Assembly: GCA_016928955.1 (NCBI GenBank)
Contig: JAFGJV010000037.1
Location: 34,111 to 98,110 of the forward strand
Direction: 5' to 3'
DNA: 64,000 nt
Origin: Spirochaetales bacterium
GTDB lineage: Bacteria > Spirochaetota > Spirochaetia > Treponematales > UBA12059
Shown: in pieces, positions 1 through 8,452 of the stretch
Layout: each line of letters opens with the position of its first letter
Position numbering within the stretch: the stretch's first letter is position 1
Position numbers and translations under genes: made by a program
Notes under the pieces: generated by a model
Databases searched by the model: none
Seen by the model: the letters and a program-made list of their open reading frames with translations, nothing else
Told to the model about the DNA's origin: nothing

Positions 1-292
1 CGACCGGCCGGTACGCGGCGGTCTTCCACCAGGGGAACACCTCCGCGCTCGCGCCGGCCGCCTGGCAGTCGGACGCAAAGGCGTCGGCTTCCGCGTCGGT
101 CGGCACCACGACCAGGAAACGAGGCGAACCGGGCCGCCTGGCGGCCTCGGCTACCAGCACGGCCGCGTAGGGAGCCTCGAGCTCGGCGCAGTCGATGGGA
201 AAGTCTCCGCGCGCGAGGGAGGCCAGCGCCATTTTGGCCGGGGGGTGGGACAGTAATCGTTGAGCGGAGAAGACCGCTGGTACAGAGTTCAT
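1..292 (-). CDS. mfd: Mfd transcription-repair coupling factor, N-terminal fragment (partial)
   Basis: The minus strand is open from an ATG at 292 to the left edge, giving the first 97 residues of a longer protein cut by the window. The translation contains APYAAVLVAEAARR, then FLVVVPTDAEADAFASD and FPWWKTAAYRP. This is the pattern of the N-terminal UvrB-like domain of Mfd, where a degenerate nucleotide-binding fold reads out a stretch equivalent to 'lvVtpd..eA..l..dL' before 'FP.w.t.pY'. Mfd removes stalled RNA polymerase and recruits UvrA. The helicase part lies outside the window, so another UvrB-like protein cannot be excluded. It is divergent from the secreted-protein gene starting at about 376. 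Confidence 0.72.
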   Translation of the reverse strand, partial: MNSVPAVFSAQRLLSHPPAKMALASLARGDFPIDCAELEAPYAAVLVAEAARRPGSPRFLVVVPTDAEADAFASDCQAAGASAEVFPWWKTAAYRPV

Positions 293-308
293 GCTATTCG
301 TCCGACAA

Positions 309-337
309 TTGAAGAAGGTTAACGCCCGGCCTATACT
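309..337 (+). promoter_or_regulatory. sigma70-type promoter for the 376-2039 operon
   Basis: TTGAAG at 309-314 and TATACT at 332-337 are separated by 17 bases. The -10 box ends only 8 bases before an in-frame ATG at 346, so transcription could begin at or next to that codon. A Shine-Dalgarno-led GTG lies further down at 376. Confidence 0.6.
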
Positions 338-375
338 ACCTCGAGATGGCAAGGCGCAACAAGGAGACGACGACG

Positions 376-1308
376 GTGAACGTCCGAAGGATACTAACGG
401 CGGCCATACTGGCGACCATAGCCCACGCCGCCTTTGCCCAGGCTACCCTGAGCGTCAGCCTTTACGACAAGCGCATATACACGCCCGGCTCTGAGATACC
501 CGTCAAGGTGACCATCCGCAACGACGGCGCGGCGTCTTTCCGCTTCAAGCTGGCCGAACAGCGGGTCAGATCGCTGGGTTTTGACGTGCGTAGCGTTTCC
601 AACCGCGCCCTGGACGCGTCCGACGCATGGAAGCGCGCCATGGCGTCGAACACCCCGGTGTACTACCGCGAAATAGCCCTGAATCCCGGCGAGGAATACT
701 CGTTCGTTGAGGATCTGGCCGACTACGTGAGCATCCAGGAGCCCGGCGCCTACGTTGTGCGCTGCAGTTTCTGGCCCGAGCTGTACGGCGTGCCCGCCCA
801 GACCCTGAACTCGAACTCCCTGTCCATATCCGTGCGGCCCGGCGTTCCGTCCCCATCGGCCGCCGAGCTGTTCCGCGCGGAGGCGTCCGCTGCCCTCAAG
901 CCAGAGCGCGTCCCCCCGGACGTGGTTGTCACGCGCACCATCGTGGCACGTCAGAAAAGCCAGTGGAACGAGTTTTTCTTGTACCTGGACCTTGAGCGCC
1001 TCCTTAAAACCAACCCGAACGAGAAACGGGCCTATGACCGCGAGTCCGACGACGGACGCAGGCGGATGCTGGAAAACTACCGGGCCAAGCTGATGGAAGG
1101 CACCATAGACGGCGCCATTGTGGTCATACCCAGCTCCTTCGAGATCATCGAGACCCGCTACCGGGCGTCTACAGGCACGGTGACGGCCATACTGAAGTTC
1201 GAGTACAGCAATTTCCACGAGGTCAAGGAGTACACCTACGAGTTGGAGAAGCGCGACGACGTGTGGTATATCGTCGCCTATACCGTCCAGAACAAGGGGA
1301 CCGAATGA
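376..1308 (+). CDS. Secreted protein of unknown function
   Basis: The start is placed at GTG 376 because AAGGAGA sits at 361-367 with good spacing. An in-frame ATG at 346 has no ribosome site but follows a -10 box closely and could be used on a leaderless mRNA. The protein opens with RR, a hydrophobic segment and an Ala-rich cleavage site (AFA before Q), so it should be exported. The first half is beta-rich (LSVSLYDKRIYTPGSEIPVKV, then YVVRCSFWPELYG), resembling an immunoglobulin-like fold. The second half is helical and charged and ends in a strand-rich tail. I recognise no family. It overlaps the next gene by four bases, so the two are probably co-translated. Confidence 0.8.
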   Translation: MNVRRILTAAILATIAHAAFAQATLSVSLYDKRIYTPGSEIPVKVTIRNDGAASFRFKLAEQRVRSLGFDVRSVSNRALDASDAWKRAMASNTPVYYREIALNPGEEYSFVEDLADYVSIQEPGAYVVRCSFWPELYGVPAQTLNSNSLSISVRPGVPSPSAAELFRAEASAALKPERVPPDVVVTRTIVARQKSQWNEFFLYLDLERLLKTNPNEKRAYDRESDDGRRRMLENYRAKLMEGTIDGAIVVIPSSFEIIETRYRASTGTVTAILKFEYSNFHEVKEYTYELEKRDDVWYIVAYTVQNKGTE

Positions 1309-2039
1309 AGGCCCTCCTGGTCGTCGACAACGATGTAGTGGCCAGGCTGGCGTCGTTCTACCTGCGCCCCCTGGGGCTGGACAGTATACGCTACCGCGAT
1401 CCCCTGAAGGCCTTGGACAACCTGGAGGAGATTGACCCTGACGCCGTGGTCATGAGCGCCCGGGATTTCCCGCGTCACTGGAAGTCCATAGTGGTGAACG
1501 TGCGCACCGTCCGGCCAAAGACCGAGTGCGCGATCATACTCCTCAAGGGCGAATTCTTCCCCTTTGAGGAGGCGGCCAAGGCCGCGTATCTGGGCGTCAA
1601 CGGCGTGGTGAGGGAAGATTTCTCCGACCGCGCCGAGCTGTCGCGTTTCCAGCAGATCCTCAAACGCTACGTCGAGGTGGACGAGGCCAGGGTGTCCGAC
1701 AGGCACCAGCCAAGCGAGTGGGACCGCCTGGATTTTGCCTTTTCACATCCCCTGAGCCTGGCCCCCATAGCCGGACGGATAGAAACCATATCGACCACCG
1801 GCTTGTCGTTCATAGCCGACTACCCCGCCCTGGTGGCCGACCTGGAAACCGGAGCGGCTATAGAGGACGGTTCCCTGAGGGTAGACGCCGACATCCTGCC
1901 CTGCCCCTGCCGCCTGGTCAGGAACGGCGCGGTCATGGCCTTCAAGTTCGAAGGCTGGGACGCGCCGTCCAGCGCCAAGCTGGAAAACTATCTGAAGGCG
2001 CGGACCGAGCGGGAGATTACGGGCCTGTTGAAAAAATAG
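1305..2039 (+). CDS. Pseudo-receiver / PilZ-like protein
   Basis: The ATG at 1305 overlaps the previous stop (ATGA). Residues 1-120 look like a response-regulator receiver: LLVVDND supplies the acidic pocket and DPDAVVMSARDFP aligns with the usual 'DlvllDi.mP' segment. The phosphoacceptor aspartate position appears to be serine, so phosphorylation is unlikely. The C-terminal 110 residues look PilZ-like (IETISTTGLSF, then a strand-rich stretch to FKFEGWD). The usual arginines and D/N-x-S-x-x-G motif are degenerate, so c-di-GMP binding is uncertain. Treponemes carry related receiver-PilZ proteins. A role in motility or surface signalling is inference only. Confidence 0.72.
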   Translation: MKALLVVDNDVVARLASFYLRPLGLDSIRYRDPLKALDNLEEIDPDAVVMSARDFPRHWKSIVVNVRTVRPKTECAIILLKGEFFPFEEAAKAAYLGVNGVVREDFSDRAELSRFQQILKRYVEVDEARVSDRHQPSEWDRLDFAFSHPLSLAPIAGRIETISTTGLSFIADYPALVADLETGAAIEDGSLRVDADILPCPCRLVRNGAVMAFKFEGWDAPSSAKLENYLKARTEREITGLLKK

Positions 2040-2054
2040 TCTCTTTTGTATAGT
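2028..2054 (+). promoter_or_regulatory. Candidate promoter for the ArsR-family gene
   Basis: TTGAAA at 2028-2033 lies inside the end of the preceding gene and TATAGT is at 2049-2054, a 15-base spacer. The ATG at 2064 follows 9 bases after the -10 box and has no Shine-Dalgarno, consistent with a leaderless transcript. Confidence 0.45.
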
Positions 2055-2063
2055 ATCCCACGC

Positions 2064-2375
2064 ATGAACGACCAAGTTCCCTGTGCCGACGAGCGCCTGG
2101 CCGAGTATGCCAAAAAGCTCAAGGCTGTCGGGCATCCCATACGCCTCCGTCTGCTCTGCCTGATCGCGCGCGAGGAGGACCCCTGCGTGTCCGATTTGTG
2201 GAAATGCCTCAAACAGCCCCAGCCGGTCATATCCCAGCACCTGGCCATACTGAAGCAGAACGGCATAGTCAGCGCCGAGGTCCAGAGAACGCGCCGCGTG
2301 TATTCCATAGCGGACGACTTCATCCGCGACCTTGTTGCGGGCATTGTGAGCGATACGGATAAAAAGCCCAGCTGA
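2064..2375 (+). CDS. ArsR-family winged-helix transcriptional regulator
   Basis: A 103-residue protein with the ArsR layout: an N-terminal helix containing LKAVGHPIRLRLLCLI, a short turn, the helix-turn-helix VSDLWKCLKQPQPVISQHLAILKQ, and the wing VQRTRRVYSI. ArsR proteins are usually dimeric repressors that release DNA on metal binding. The metal site normally reads C-V-C before the DL pair; here it is CVSDL, leaving one cysteine, so a different inducer is possible. No efflux or arsenate gene is adjacent, and the downstream TPR gene is on the other strand, so the target is unknown. The start at 2064 is preferred over 2046 because it sits just after the -10 box. Confidence 0.85.
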   Translation: MNDQVPCADERLAEYAKKLKAVGHPIRLRLLCLIAREEDPCVSDLWKCLKQPQPVISQHLAILKQNGIVSAEVQRTRRVYSIADDFIRDLVAGIVSDTDKKPS

Positions 2376-2385
2376 TACGATCGAT

Positions 2386-2413
2386 GACGGTTTTCTGACC
2401 ACAAGAAACCGTC
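2386..2413. terminator. Hairpin between convergent arsR-like and TPR genes
   Basis: GACGGTTTTCT and AGAAACCGTC form a stem with one bulged base and a 7-base loop. It lies between two convergent genes and has no clear T run, so termination from either side is plausible but not certain. Confidence 0.4.
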
Positions 2414-2441
2414 ACAGATACACGAATTTGAGAAGGTTCGC

Positions 2442-3680
2442 TTAAGGTCTGGCCGAAACCGTGGGCAGGGCGCTCTCGGGGTTCGACAGGCGACGCGACG
2501 CGACCGCCCGCTCGGGTCCGCTGGCCCGTTCGGCGAGCGACAGCCACAAGGCGCGCGCCTGGCCGCGTCCCCCGGCCACATAGAGGGCATCCGCCAGGAT
2601 GAGCAGCTTCCGGTACAGCTTTTGGCCGTCCAGGAATTCGGCTATGTCCCTGCGGCCGTACGCGCGGTCCAGAAAATCGTCAAGGCCGGCCCACGAGTAA
2701 TCGGTGTCCCAGGCGGATACCAGAGCTATGCCCGCGGTAACAACCATGTTGGCCGCTATGGCCGCCCGTATGTACGCCTGCTGCCTGCCCCGTTCCAGAT
2801 AGAATTCCGACAGCGCCGAGTTTGCCTCAAGGGAAAACGCCGCCTTGAGGCGGTACAGGGTCATAAAGTGGTCAAAGTCGTTCCCCAGGATGGACGAACT
2901 CATGGCCTGTATCAAGGCTGGATCTATACTCGGTTCGGAATACAGCTCTTCGTCCTTGATGATGTAATCCATCGTGCTTTCCCAGGATGCCAGCTCGCCC
3001 CGCGCACCGTACAGGTCAGCCTTGGCGTACAGAATGGCGTACCGCTCCTCGGGCACCTCCAGCGACTCCCGCTGATCCCAGGCACGGTCGTACTGGATCA
3101 AGGCCAGGGAATACTCCCCTTCCAGGGCAAAAATCTTTCCTTTCCAGAACTCCGCCTCAGGGTACGCGGACAGCAACGCTATGGCCTGGCCCAGGGCCTT
3201 GAGCGAGTCGTTGAGCTCAGACACAGGCCTGTATTCCATCACCTGGGTAAGACAGTCCAGGAAGGCGCGGTGCGCGTCAGCGAGCCGTGAAGCCTTGAGC
3301 GCGCGGATTCGAGCCTTGAGGTTGTCTCCGGCGTCGGCCACGATGCGCAGGTAGTCCTTGGCCAGGAAATCCTCCGCCGCGAAGGCGTCCATGAGGGCTC
3401 CGATCGAGTCACCGGCGGTTTTTGCAGGCTGGGACGACAAGGCCGTCTGCAGGCGGCTTCTGGCCTGGGCAAAGCCGCCGCGGCGTGTGGCTATGGCACG
3501 GTCAAAGGACACCAGGGCCTTGCCAAAGTCCTTGTCCTCGTAGGCCCGTTTGCCCTGCTCAAAGTGGAGCCACGCTGGTTCGGTTTCCCAGGTTTGCTCC
3601 GGGGCCTCTTGCGACCAGGCCGAGCCAGCAGACATGAAGAGGGTCGACGCTATCAAAATGCCGATGGGCGCTCGCTTCAT
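2442..3680 (-). CDS. Exported TPR-like protein downstream of ispG
   Basis: A 412-residue protein whose ATG at 3680 overlaps the ispG stop (ATGA). It begins MKRAPIGILIASTLFMSAGSAWSQ, a clear signal peptide with cleavage after SAWS or SAWSQ. The mature part starts with a TPR unit (AWLHFEQGKRAYEDKDFGKALVSFDRAI) and continues as helical repeats including FWKGKIFALEGEYSLALIQYDRA. A hydrophobic segment near residue 310 (AAIAANMVVTAGIALVSAW) could be membrane-associated. TPR proteins scaffold other proteins; the partner is not evident. Coupling to ispG may be only positional. No enzymatic motif is visible. Confidence 0.82.
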   Translation of the reverse strand: MKRAPIGILIASTLFMSAGSAWSQEAPEQTWETEPAWLHFEQGKRAYEDKDFGKALVSFDRAIATRRGGFAQARSRLQTALSSQPAKTAGDSIGALMDAFAAEDFLAKDYLRIVADAGDNLKARIRALKASRLADAHRAFLDCLTQVMEYRPVSELNDSLKALGQAIALLSAYPEAEFWKGKIFALEGEYSLALIQYDRAWDQRESLEVPEERYAILYAKADLYGARGELASWESTMDYIIKDEELYSEPSIDPALIQAMSSSILGNDFDHFMTLYRLKAAFSLEANSALSEFYLERGRQQAYIRAAIAANMVVTAGIALVSAWDTDYSWAGLDDFLDRAYGRRDIAEFLDGQKLYRKLLILADALYVAGGRGQARALWLSLAERASGPERAVASRRLSNPESALPTVSARP

Positions 3681-4723
3681 ACGCGGGACAATTCCTCCCC
3701 GAATACAGTATCGGCATCCTTGGCCTCGCAGGTGCGGATAATCTGCCCGTGCTTGAAGATGAGAACCTTGTCGCCAGCGCCGCATATGCCCAGGTCGGCG
3801 TGCTTGCCCTCTCCCGGGCCGTTTACCACACAACCCATCACAGCCACGGTAAGCGGTTTGCGTATTCCATATATACGCTCGCGCCATCGCTCGGTAAACG
3901 CGTGCGTGTCGAACGTGGCCCTGCCGCAGCGCGGGCATGACACGATGTCCGCGCCGTCGCGTCGGCCCGAGGCCAGGGCGACTATTTCCCGCCCGGCCAG
4001 CACCTCGTCCTCCATGGCCGCCGACAGCGACACGCGGATGGTGTCGCCTATGCCCTCCGAAAGGAGCGCGTGCATGGCCACGCCCGAACGCACGCAGCCC
4101 TGCACCAGGGGACCGGCCTCCGTTACGCCTATGTGCAGGGGGATGTCGTGCTTGGCCGCAAAGGCGCGGTTGCACCTGAGCGTGTCGTCCACGCCCGAAG
4201 CCTTCATGGACACGATGACTTGGGTAAAGCCAAGCTCGTCCAGGGCGGCAAGCTCGCGCTCAGCCGCCTGAACCAGGGCTTCCGCCCGGTCAGGCAGGCC
4301 TTCCAGGTCTTTTGGCATGGATCCGGAATTGACGCCTATGCGTATGGGCACGCCCTTGTCGGCCGCTTTGGTTGCCACTTCCTTGAGCTTCCACGTGGCG
4401 CCCAGGTTCCCCGGGTTCACGCGTATCTTGGCTATGGGGTAGTCCAGGCACCGTAAAGCCAGGCGCCAGTCAAAGTGGATATCGGCCACTAGGGGCATAC
4501 CGCAGGCCTTGGACAGGGCGCCAAGGGCGTCCGCGCTGTGCATGTCTGGCACGGAGAAGCGCAGGATCCCGCAGCCCAGGGCCGACAGGCGGCGGATGGT
4601 GTCCAGGGCCCGCTCGATGTCCAGTCCATGCAGAGGTTCCTTCCACATGGTCTGAACGGGCTGTCGGTGTCCCCCGCCCACGGGGATGCTTCCTACCATG
4701 ACGACACGGGTATTCTTGGCCAT
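3677..4723 (-). CDS. ispG: 4-hydroxy-3-methylbut-2-en-1-yl diphosphate synthase (GcpE)
   Basis: IspG makes HMBPP from MEcPP in the non-mevalonate isoprenoid pathway. The 348-residue length fits the short bacterial two-domain form. The N-terminal TIM-barrel part contains PVQTMWKEPLHG and IRVNPGNLG. The C-terminal part carries the [4Fe-4S] ligands: CPRCGR (two cysteines), then GCVVNGPGE (third cysteine and the ligand glutamate), followed by HADLGICGAG. The start at 4723 is chosen because homologues begin close to the RxVxVGxIPVGGG segment; an upstream ATG would add only non-conserved residues. There is no Shine-Dalgarno, and a TATACT box lies 6 bases upstream. The stop overlaps the TPR gene. 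Confidence 0.95.
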   Translation of the reverse strand: MAKNTRVVMVGSIPVGGGHRQPVQTMWKEPLHGLDIERALDTIRRLSALGCGILRFSVPDMHSADALGALSKACGMPLVADIHFDWRLALRCLDYPIAKIRVNPGNLGATWKLKEVATKAADKGVPIRIGVNSGSMPKDLEGLPDRAEALVQAAERELAALDELGFTQVIVSMKASGVDDTLRCNRAFAAKHDIPLHIGVTEAGPLVQGCVRSGVAMHALLSEGIGDTIRVSLSAAMEDEVLAGREIVALASGRRDGADIVSCPRCGRATFDTHAFTERWRERIYGIRKPLTVAVMGCVVNGPGEGKHADLGICGAGDKVLIFKHGQIIRTCEAKDADTVFGEELSRV

Positions 4724-4729
4724 GAGGAG

Positions 4730-4758
4730 AGTATAGCCGCACATGGAGGCTGTGTGAA
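4730..4758 (-). promoter_or_regulatory. Promoter for ispG
   Basis: On the minus strand TTCACA (4753-4758) and TATACT (4730-4735) are 17 bases apart. The ispG ATG begins 6 bases after the -10 box, so the transcript is probably leaderless. Confidence 0.5.
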
Positions 4759-4853
4759 CGGGGGCATACAAAGTCGATCACGGAACAAGGCAGGCGGGGA
4801 GAAAGACGAGAAGAAGAATACGTCCTCAGATTACTCAGTTTGGTGCAGATACA

Positions 4854-4882
4854 TGAGCCGCCGGCACCAGGCCGGCGGCTCA
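4854..4882. terminator. Strong hairpin downstream of the lipoprotein gene
   Basis: TGAGCCGCCGGC and its exact complement enclose a 5-base loop. It follows the minus-strand lipoprotein stop by 20 bases. There is no T run, so it may terminate weakly or protect the mRNA 3' end. Confidence 0.5.
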
Positions 4883-4902
4883 TCGATCACGCTAGTAACG
4901 TA

Positions 4903-5931
4903 CTACTCGTTGGCAGCGTAGAAAATATTGTCCGCATCAACGAGAAAATACCCGCCGGTTGAAGCGTCATTCCAAATACCATACCATGATCCATTTTCAG
5001 GCACTGTCAAAGAGCCGTCGGCGTTTGTATCGCCGCCATGAGTGTCGTCGCGGTATTCGGTGAATATGGCCTGATCTCCATAGATCAGGCTCGCGCCGTC
5101 TTCTATCCAGATCCCGGATTGGCTGGTTTGGTAGAATTTCACGATAACGCCGTCAGCGACGTTTAAGGACTGATTAATATATAGGATATCTTCCGTGACA
5201 TGGTAGGGCACCTTCGTAATGTTCCAGCTAACAGAGTCGGTCATTTCGAGGTTACAGAAAAGCAGGTAGATGCCCTGGTGTACATTCTTGAGCGCAGTGC
5301 CGTCGAGATCGAATTCGAAGATATTGGAATCATCCATGGTCAGCCCCATATGCACTGACAAAGGCCATAGATTACTATGGAACGTGTTGTTCCGAATGGA
5401 TATATCCACTTCGACATCGCTTTCAACCTGCAAGGCGGCGAATGGAACCGGGCCTTCGTAACCGCCTCCATAAGAAAACTCGCAGTACTGTATATCAGCG
5501 TCGGCTCCGTCCGCTATTACTACCTTGCCCCAATCCTGGGCGGCCGGAGCTACCGTTGCGTCGTCAAGAATCGAATCGCCTCCGCGTATGTCTCGGATTG
5601 ACGTAAAGCAAATTTTAGCGTCTGCTTCTCCGATAGCAACAAGGGCTGCGCCTACATCTATCCGCAATTCGCCATAAGGACCAAATTTTACTATTGTCCC
5701 CGCTGGTATAGAAAGAGTGCCTGTTGTCACCCTTACGGACTCAGGGATGTAGTATACCTTTGTCATATCCCAACTTGTACTTTCATTGATATCACCATTC
5801 ACTACAACGACATTGTCGGCATAGAGGGGACCATCCGTATCGCTTGGATCCAAACCCAGCATGTCGCAGCCGACGGCCACAATGGCCATCAGGCCAACCA
5901 GCACGATGCCTGACGCGCGTATTACTCTCAT
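4903..5931 (-). CDS. Lipoprotein with duplicated beta-helix-like units
   Basis: A 342-residue protein with AAGGAGAG just ahead of the ATG at 5931. The N-terminus has a signal peptide ending in a lipobox (AIVAVGC), so Cys22 is probably lipidated. The body is strand-rich with short repeating turns typical of a right-handed beta-helix. Two long internal repeats are visible: TSWDMTKVYYIP...GTIVKFGPYGELRIDVGAAL...RDIRGGDS near residues 53-120, and VSWNITKVPYHV...GVIVKFYQTSQSGIWIEDGASL...RDDTHGGDT near residues 233-305. GC content is visibly lower than in its neighbours, which may mark acquired DNA. The function is unknown; surface adhesion or carbohydrate contact is only a guess. Confidence 0.78.
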   Translation of the reverse strand: MRVIRASGIVLVGLMAIVAVGCDMLGLDPSDTDGPLYADNVVVVNGDINESTSWDMTKVYYIPESVRVTTGTLSIPAGTIVKFGPYGELRIDVGAALVAIGEADAKICFTSIRDIRGGDSILDDATVAPAAQDWGKVVIADGADADIQYCEFSYGGGYEGPVPFAALQVESDVEVDISIRNNTFHSNLWPLSVHMGLTMDDSNIFEFDLDGTALKNVHQGIYLLFCNLEMTDSVSWNITKVPYHVTEDILYINQSLNVADGVIVKFYQTSQSGIWIEDGASLIYGDQAIFTEYRDDTHGGDTNADGSLTVPENGSWYGIWNDASTGGYFLVDADNIFYAANE

Positions 5932-6136
5932 ACACTCTCCTTCGATATGCCCAGTGGGCTGTGCGCGATACTATAGTGTCGTATGGATAAAAAACTATGA
6001 TTTTCACAATATGGTGTGTATCCCTGGGACATGGACACCCTATACGCCGGGGGATAAGCCTGTGTCGAGATACCGACTCGCGAATGGAACCACAGCGCCG
6101 CTACCTGGCGCGGAGGGAGAGCGGATGGGCGTGAAT

Positions 6137-6166
6137 ACAAAAACCGCCGGCACTACGGCCGGCGGT
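6137..6166 (-). terminator. Rho-independent terminator of the V-ATPase operon
   Basis: ACCGCCGGC and GCCGGCGGT (6143-6166) pair perfectly around a 6-base loop. On the minus strand the stem is followed by TTTTGTATT. It lies 22 bases after the atpK stop. Confidence 0.75.
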
Positions 6167-6188
6167 CATCAAGGCTCGAGCTTTTATC

Positions 6189-6611
6189 TTACAGGGCGCC
6201 AAACATGAAGGCCATGACAAAGAGCGCCACGGTTTCACAGATGCCCACCACGGTGATGTACTGGGCAAAACCTTTGCCGGTTTCACCGTAGGCGTCACAA
6301 CCGGACGCGGCTGCCTTTCCCTGGGCTATGGCGGACAACGCGATGGCCAGGCCGCCTATGATACCTGAGGCAAACAGCAGAGAACCGTCTTTTGTGGAGT
6401 TCATCATGGTGCCCATAAGGATATTGCCGTAGATGGTCTGTGTCAGCGGCGCGCCGGCAAACGCGACCAGGAGGAAGGGCGCCGGCTTGTTGGCCATGTA
6501 CGCGCGCTTCCACGCGCCAATGGCTGCCTGCCCCGCAATGCCCGCGCCAATGGCCGAGCCGATTGCGGAAATGCCCAGAATGGCGGCTACGCCAATCATT
6601 CCGATATTCAT
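6189..6611 (-). CDS. atpK: V-type ATP synthase subunit K (membrane rotor proteolipid)
   Basis: The proteolipid forms the ion-carrying rotor ring. The 140-residue protein is nearly all hydrophobic, with four membrane helices in two hairpins. Helices 1 and 3 have Gly/Ala-rich faces (IGSAIGAGIAGQAAIGAW and GGLAIALSAIAQGKAAA). Helix 4 carries the expected carboxylate in VGICETVALFVMAF. Helix 2 lacks an equivalent acid, as usual for doubled V-type proteolipids with one ion site. The ATG at 6611 has AAGGAG at proper spacing. It is the last gene of the operon. Whether H+ or Na+ is moved cannot be decided by eye. Confidence 0.93.
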   Translation of the reverse strand: MNIGMIGVAAILGISAIGSAIGAGIAGQAAIGAWKRAYMANKPAPFLLVAFAGAPLTQTIYGNILMGTMMNSTKDGSLLFASGIIGGLAIALSAIAQGKAAASGCDAYGETGKGFAQYITVVGICETVALFVMAFMFGAL

Positions 6612-6625
6612 AGTAGCTCCTTCCT

Positions 6626-8452
6626 TTACGCCGAAGTCTTTTCTCCGGCCGTATCCTTGAACGGTTGGTATTGATAGCCGGACCACTCCATCCCCATGTG
6701 GCCGGAGAATTCCAGTAGGTTGAGGCGCATGCCGTGCACCACCACCGATAGGGCTCCCATGACAAGATTAAGGCCGTGGCCTATGAACAAGATCAACACG
6801 CCAAACACCAAAGCCAAGGGTATGCGCATCAAAGGGGACGCCATGCCGTTCACTGTCTGGGATATTGCCACGCCGGCAAGGCCTACCGCCCAGAGCCGTA
6901 TGTAAGACACAATGTCGGCAAAGAAACTCACGGTTCCCAAGAATATGGAGATGATGTTCTTGAGGCTGTCTAGGATGGACTGGATTGGCCCCGTCTCCCA
7001 GCTGCCGAAGATGAACGACAAGCTGAAGCCTATGCCGATCATGTAGAGGCTCCAGGCGGGTATGGGGAACTTGGCGGCGCTTACAACCAAATTCAGCACA
7101 AGGTAATACATGCCCACAACCAGCATGAGCGAGCCCACCTGCCCAATGAACTTTGGCTTGGGGAAATCGCGCAGGATGTTCTTGATGTGCGCGATAGCCA
7201 GATGAACGCCGCCTAGGATGAAGCAGAGGACTTTTATGTTGTCCGTTGAGTCCGGGTTCCACATGGCGATGGGCTCAAGCGCCAAATCAGCCAGGAAAGA
7301 CGGCAACGCGTCTTTGGTCAAGCCGAACCAGCTTCCAGAAGCGCCGCCCCATAGCACGGTAAGCGACGACAGGAAGAGGAACAACTTAAGGCCATCTGGC
7401 ACCCTGCCCTTTTTCAGCTTGGAACGAAGGGCGAAAACCCCAACGAGCCCGAGCATGAGTGACCCGTAGCCAGCGTCGCCGAAAATCATGGCAAAGAACA
7501 GGCCAAAAAACAGCAGGAACCACGCCGAGATGTCGTACTCGCGGTAGTTAGGCACGGTGCCCATGAAGTCGAATATTGGCTGAACGATGCGCACCAAGGC
7601 GTTGTTTTCTATCTTTGTTGGAGGCTGTTCCTCCTCCTTGGGCTCGTCAAGGATTATCGCCCAGCCGAATCTGGCGGCGTCCTTCTCCAGAGCGGGCGCT
7701 TCCTTGGCGGGGACCCAGCCTGAGTACCACAGCACACCACTCTCCGCGGGCGCGCCAGACCGATACGTCTCAAGCTGCAGGTCTCTGGACAAGTCGTCCA
7801 TCACTGCGCGCATGGCCGCTTGGTTCGGGGCGTACAAGGCTATGGCCTCTTTGTCAGCCTTTATGCCGCTTTTAATTGTGGCCAGCCGCTCCGAGAGCGT
7901 TGAGAGCGATGCTTCTGGCGGGCGGAATTCCAGGGCGTCCTGCGGCAGTTCCGCCTGAGGCTCTGCAAGGAGGGCTACGCGGGCCAGGCTTTTCACCCGT
8001 GAAAGGGTGATTACATCATGGGTCTCGCACAAGGCGGCCAGGTGCTTTATAGGTATGGTCGCAAGACGGAGAGACAGCCCGCCGGCCGCGAGCGAACGCA
8101 ACGCGTCGGGGTCAAAATCGCCCCATGGCCGCACGCGCTCTATCTCTTGGCTCAAGGCGGCGGCTTTCTCGTAGCCCTGCTTGATATCTTCCTGCAGCTT
8201 CAGGATATGCTCCGCCAGGTCCAGCGCATCGCGCTGTCCCAGTTTTTCCTCGCCGGGTTGGGGGCCGTAGTCTGACAGTATGGCCAGGGCGGACTCCAGC
8301 TTGGAACACTCCTCCGCAAGGGCTTGCCAGGTCTCGCCGGTGCCGGACAAGGGTTCAAGGTGAACAAGGCCCAGGGAGCGCAGTTTCCTGGCGGCGTTAC
8401 GACGTTCCTTCTCAGACATGAGAAGGAAAACCCGTTTCATTGGCGCGATCAT
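6626..8452 (-). CDS. atpI: V-type ATP synthase subunit I (membrane stator, subunit a)
   Basis: A 608-residue protein with the two-part layout of the V-type a/I subunit. The N-terminal cytoplasmic half starts MIAPMKRVFLLMSEKERR, contains helical arm segments, and ends near EEQPPTKIENNALVRIVQPIF. The C-terminal half has about seven membrane helices, with the conserved segments FFAMIFGDAGYG, LRLWAVGLAGVAISQ-like RLWAVGLAG, and FIGHGLNLVMGALSVVVHGMRLNLLEF. These line the ion half-channels; the arginine of RLWAVGLA is the candidate essential one. The ATG at 8452 overlaps the atpD stop (ATGA), and homologues begin with MI.PMK. Confidence 0.93.
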   Translation of the reverse strand: MIAPMKRVFLLMSEKERRNAARKLRSLGLVHLEPLSGTGETWQALAEECSKLESALAILSDYGPQPGEEKLGQRDALDLAEHILKLQEDIKQGYEKAAALSQEIERVRPWGDFDPDALRSLAAGGLSLRLATIPIKHLAALCETHDVITLSRVKSLARVALLAEPQAELPQDALEFRPPEASLSTLSERLATIKSGIKADKEAIALYAPNQAAMRAVMDDLSRDLQLETYRSGAPAESGVLWYSGWVPAKEAPALEKDAARFGWAIILDEPKEEEQPPTKIENNALVRIVQPIFDFMGTVPNYREYDISAWFLLFFGLFFAMIFGDAGYGSLMLGLVGVFALRSKLKKGRVPDGLKLFLFLSSLTVLWGGASGSWFGLTKDALPSFLADLALEPIAMWNPDSTDNIKVLCFILGGVHLAIAHIKNILRDFPKPKFIGQVGSLMLVVGMYYLVLNLVVSAAKFPIPAWSLYMIGIGFSLSFIFGSWETGPIQSILDSLKNIISIFLGTVSFFADIVSYIRLWAVGLAGVAISQTVNGMASPLMRIPLALVFGVLILFIGHGLNLVMGALSVVVHGMRLNLLEFSGHMGMEWSGYQYQPFKDTAGEKTSA

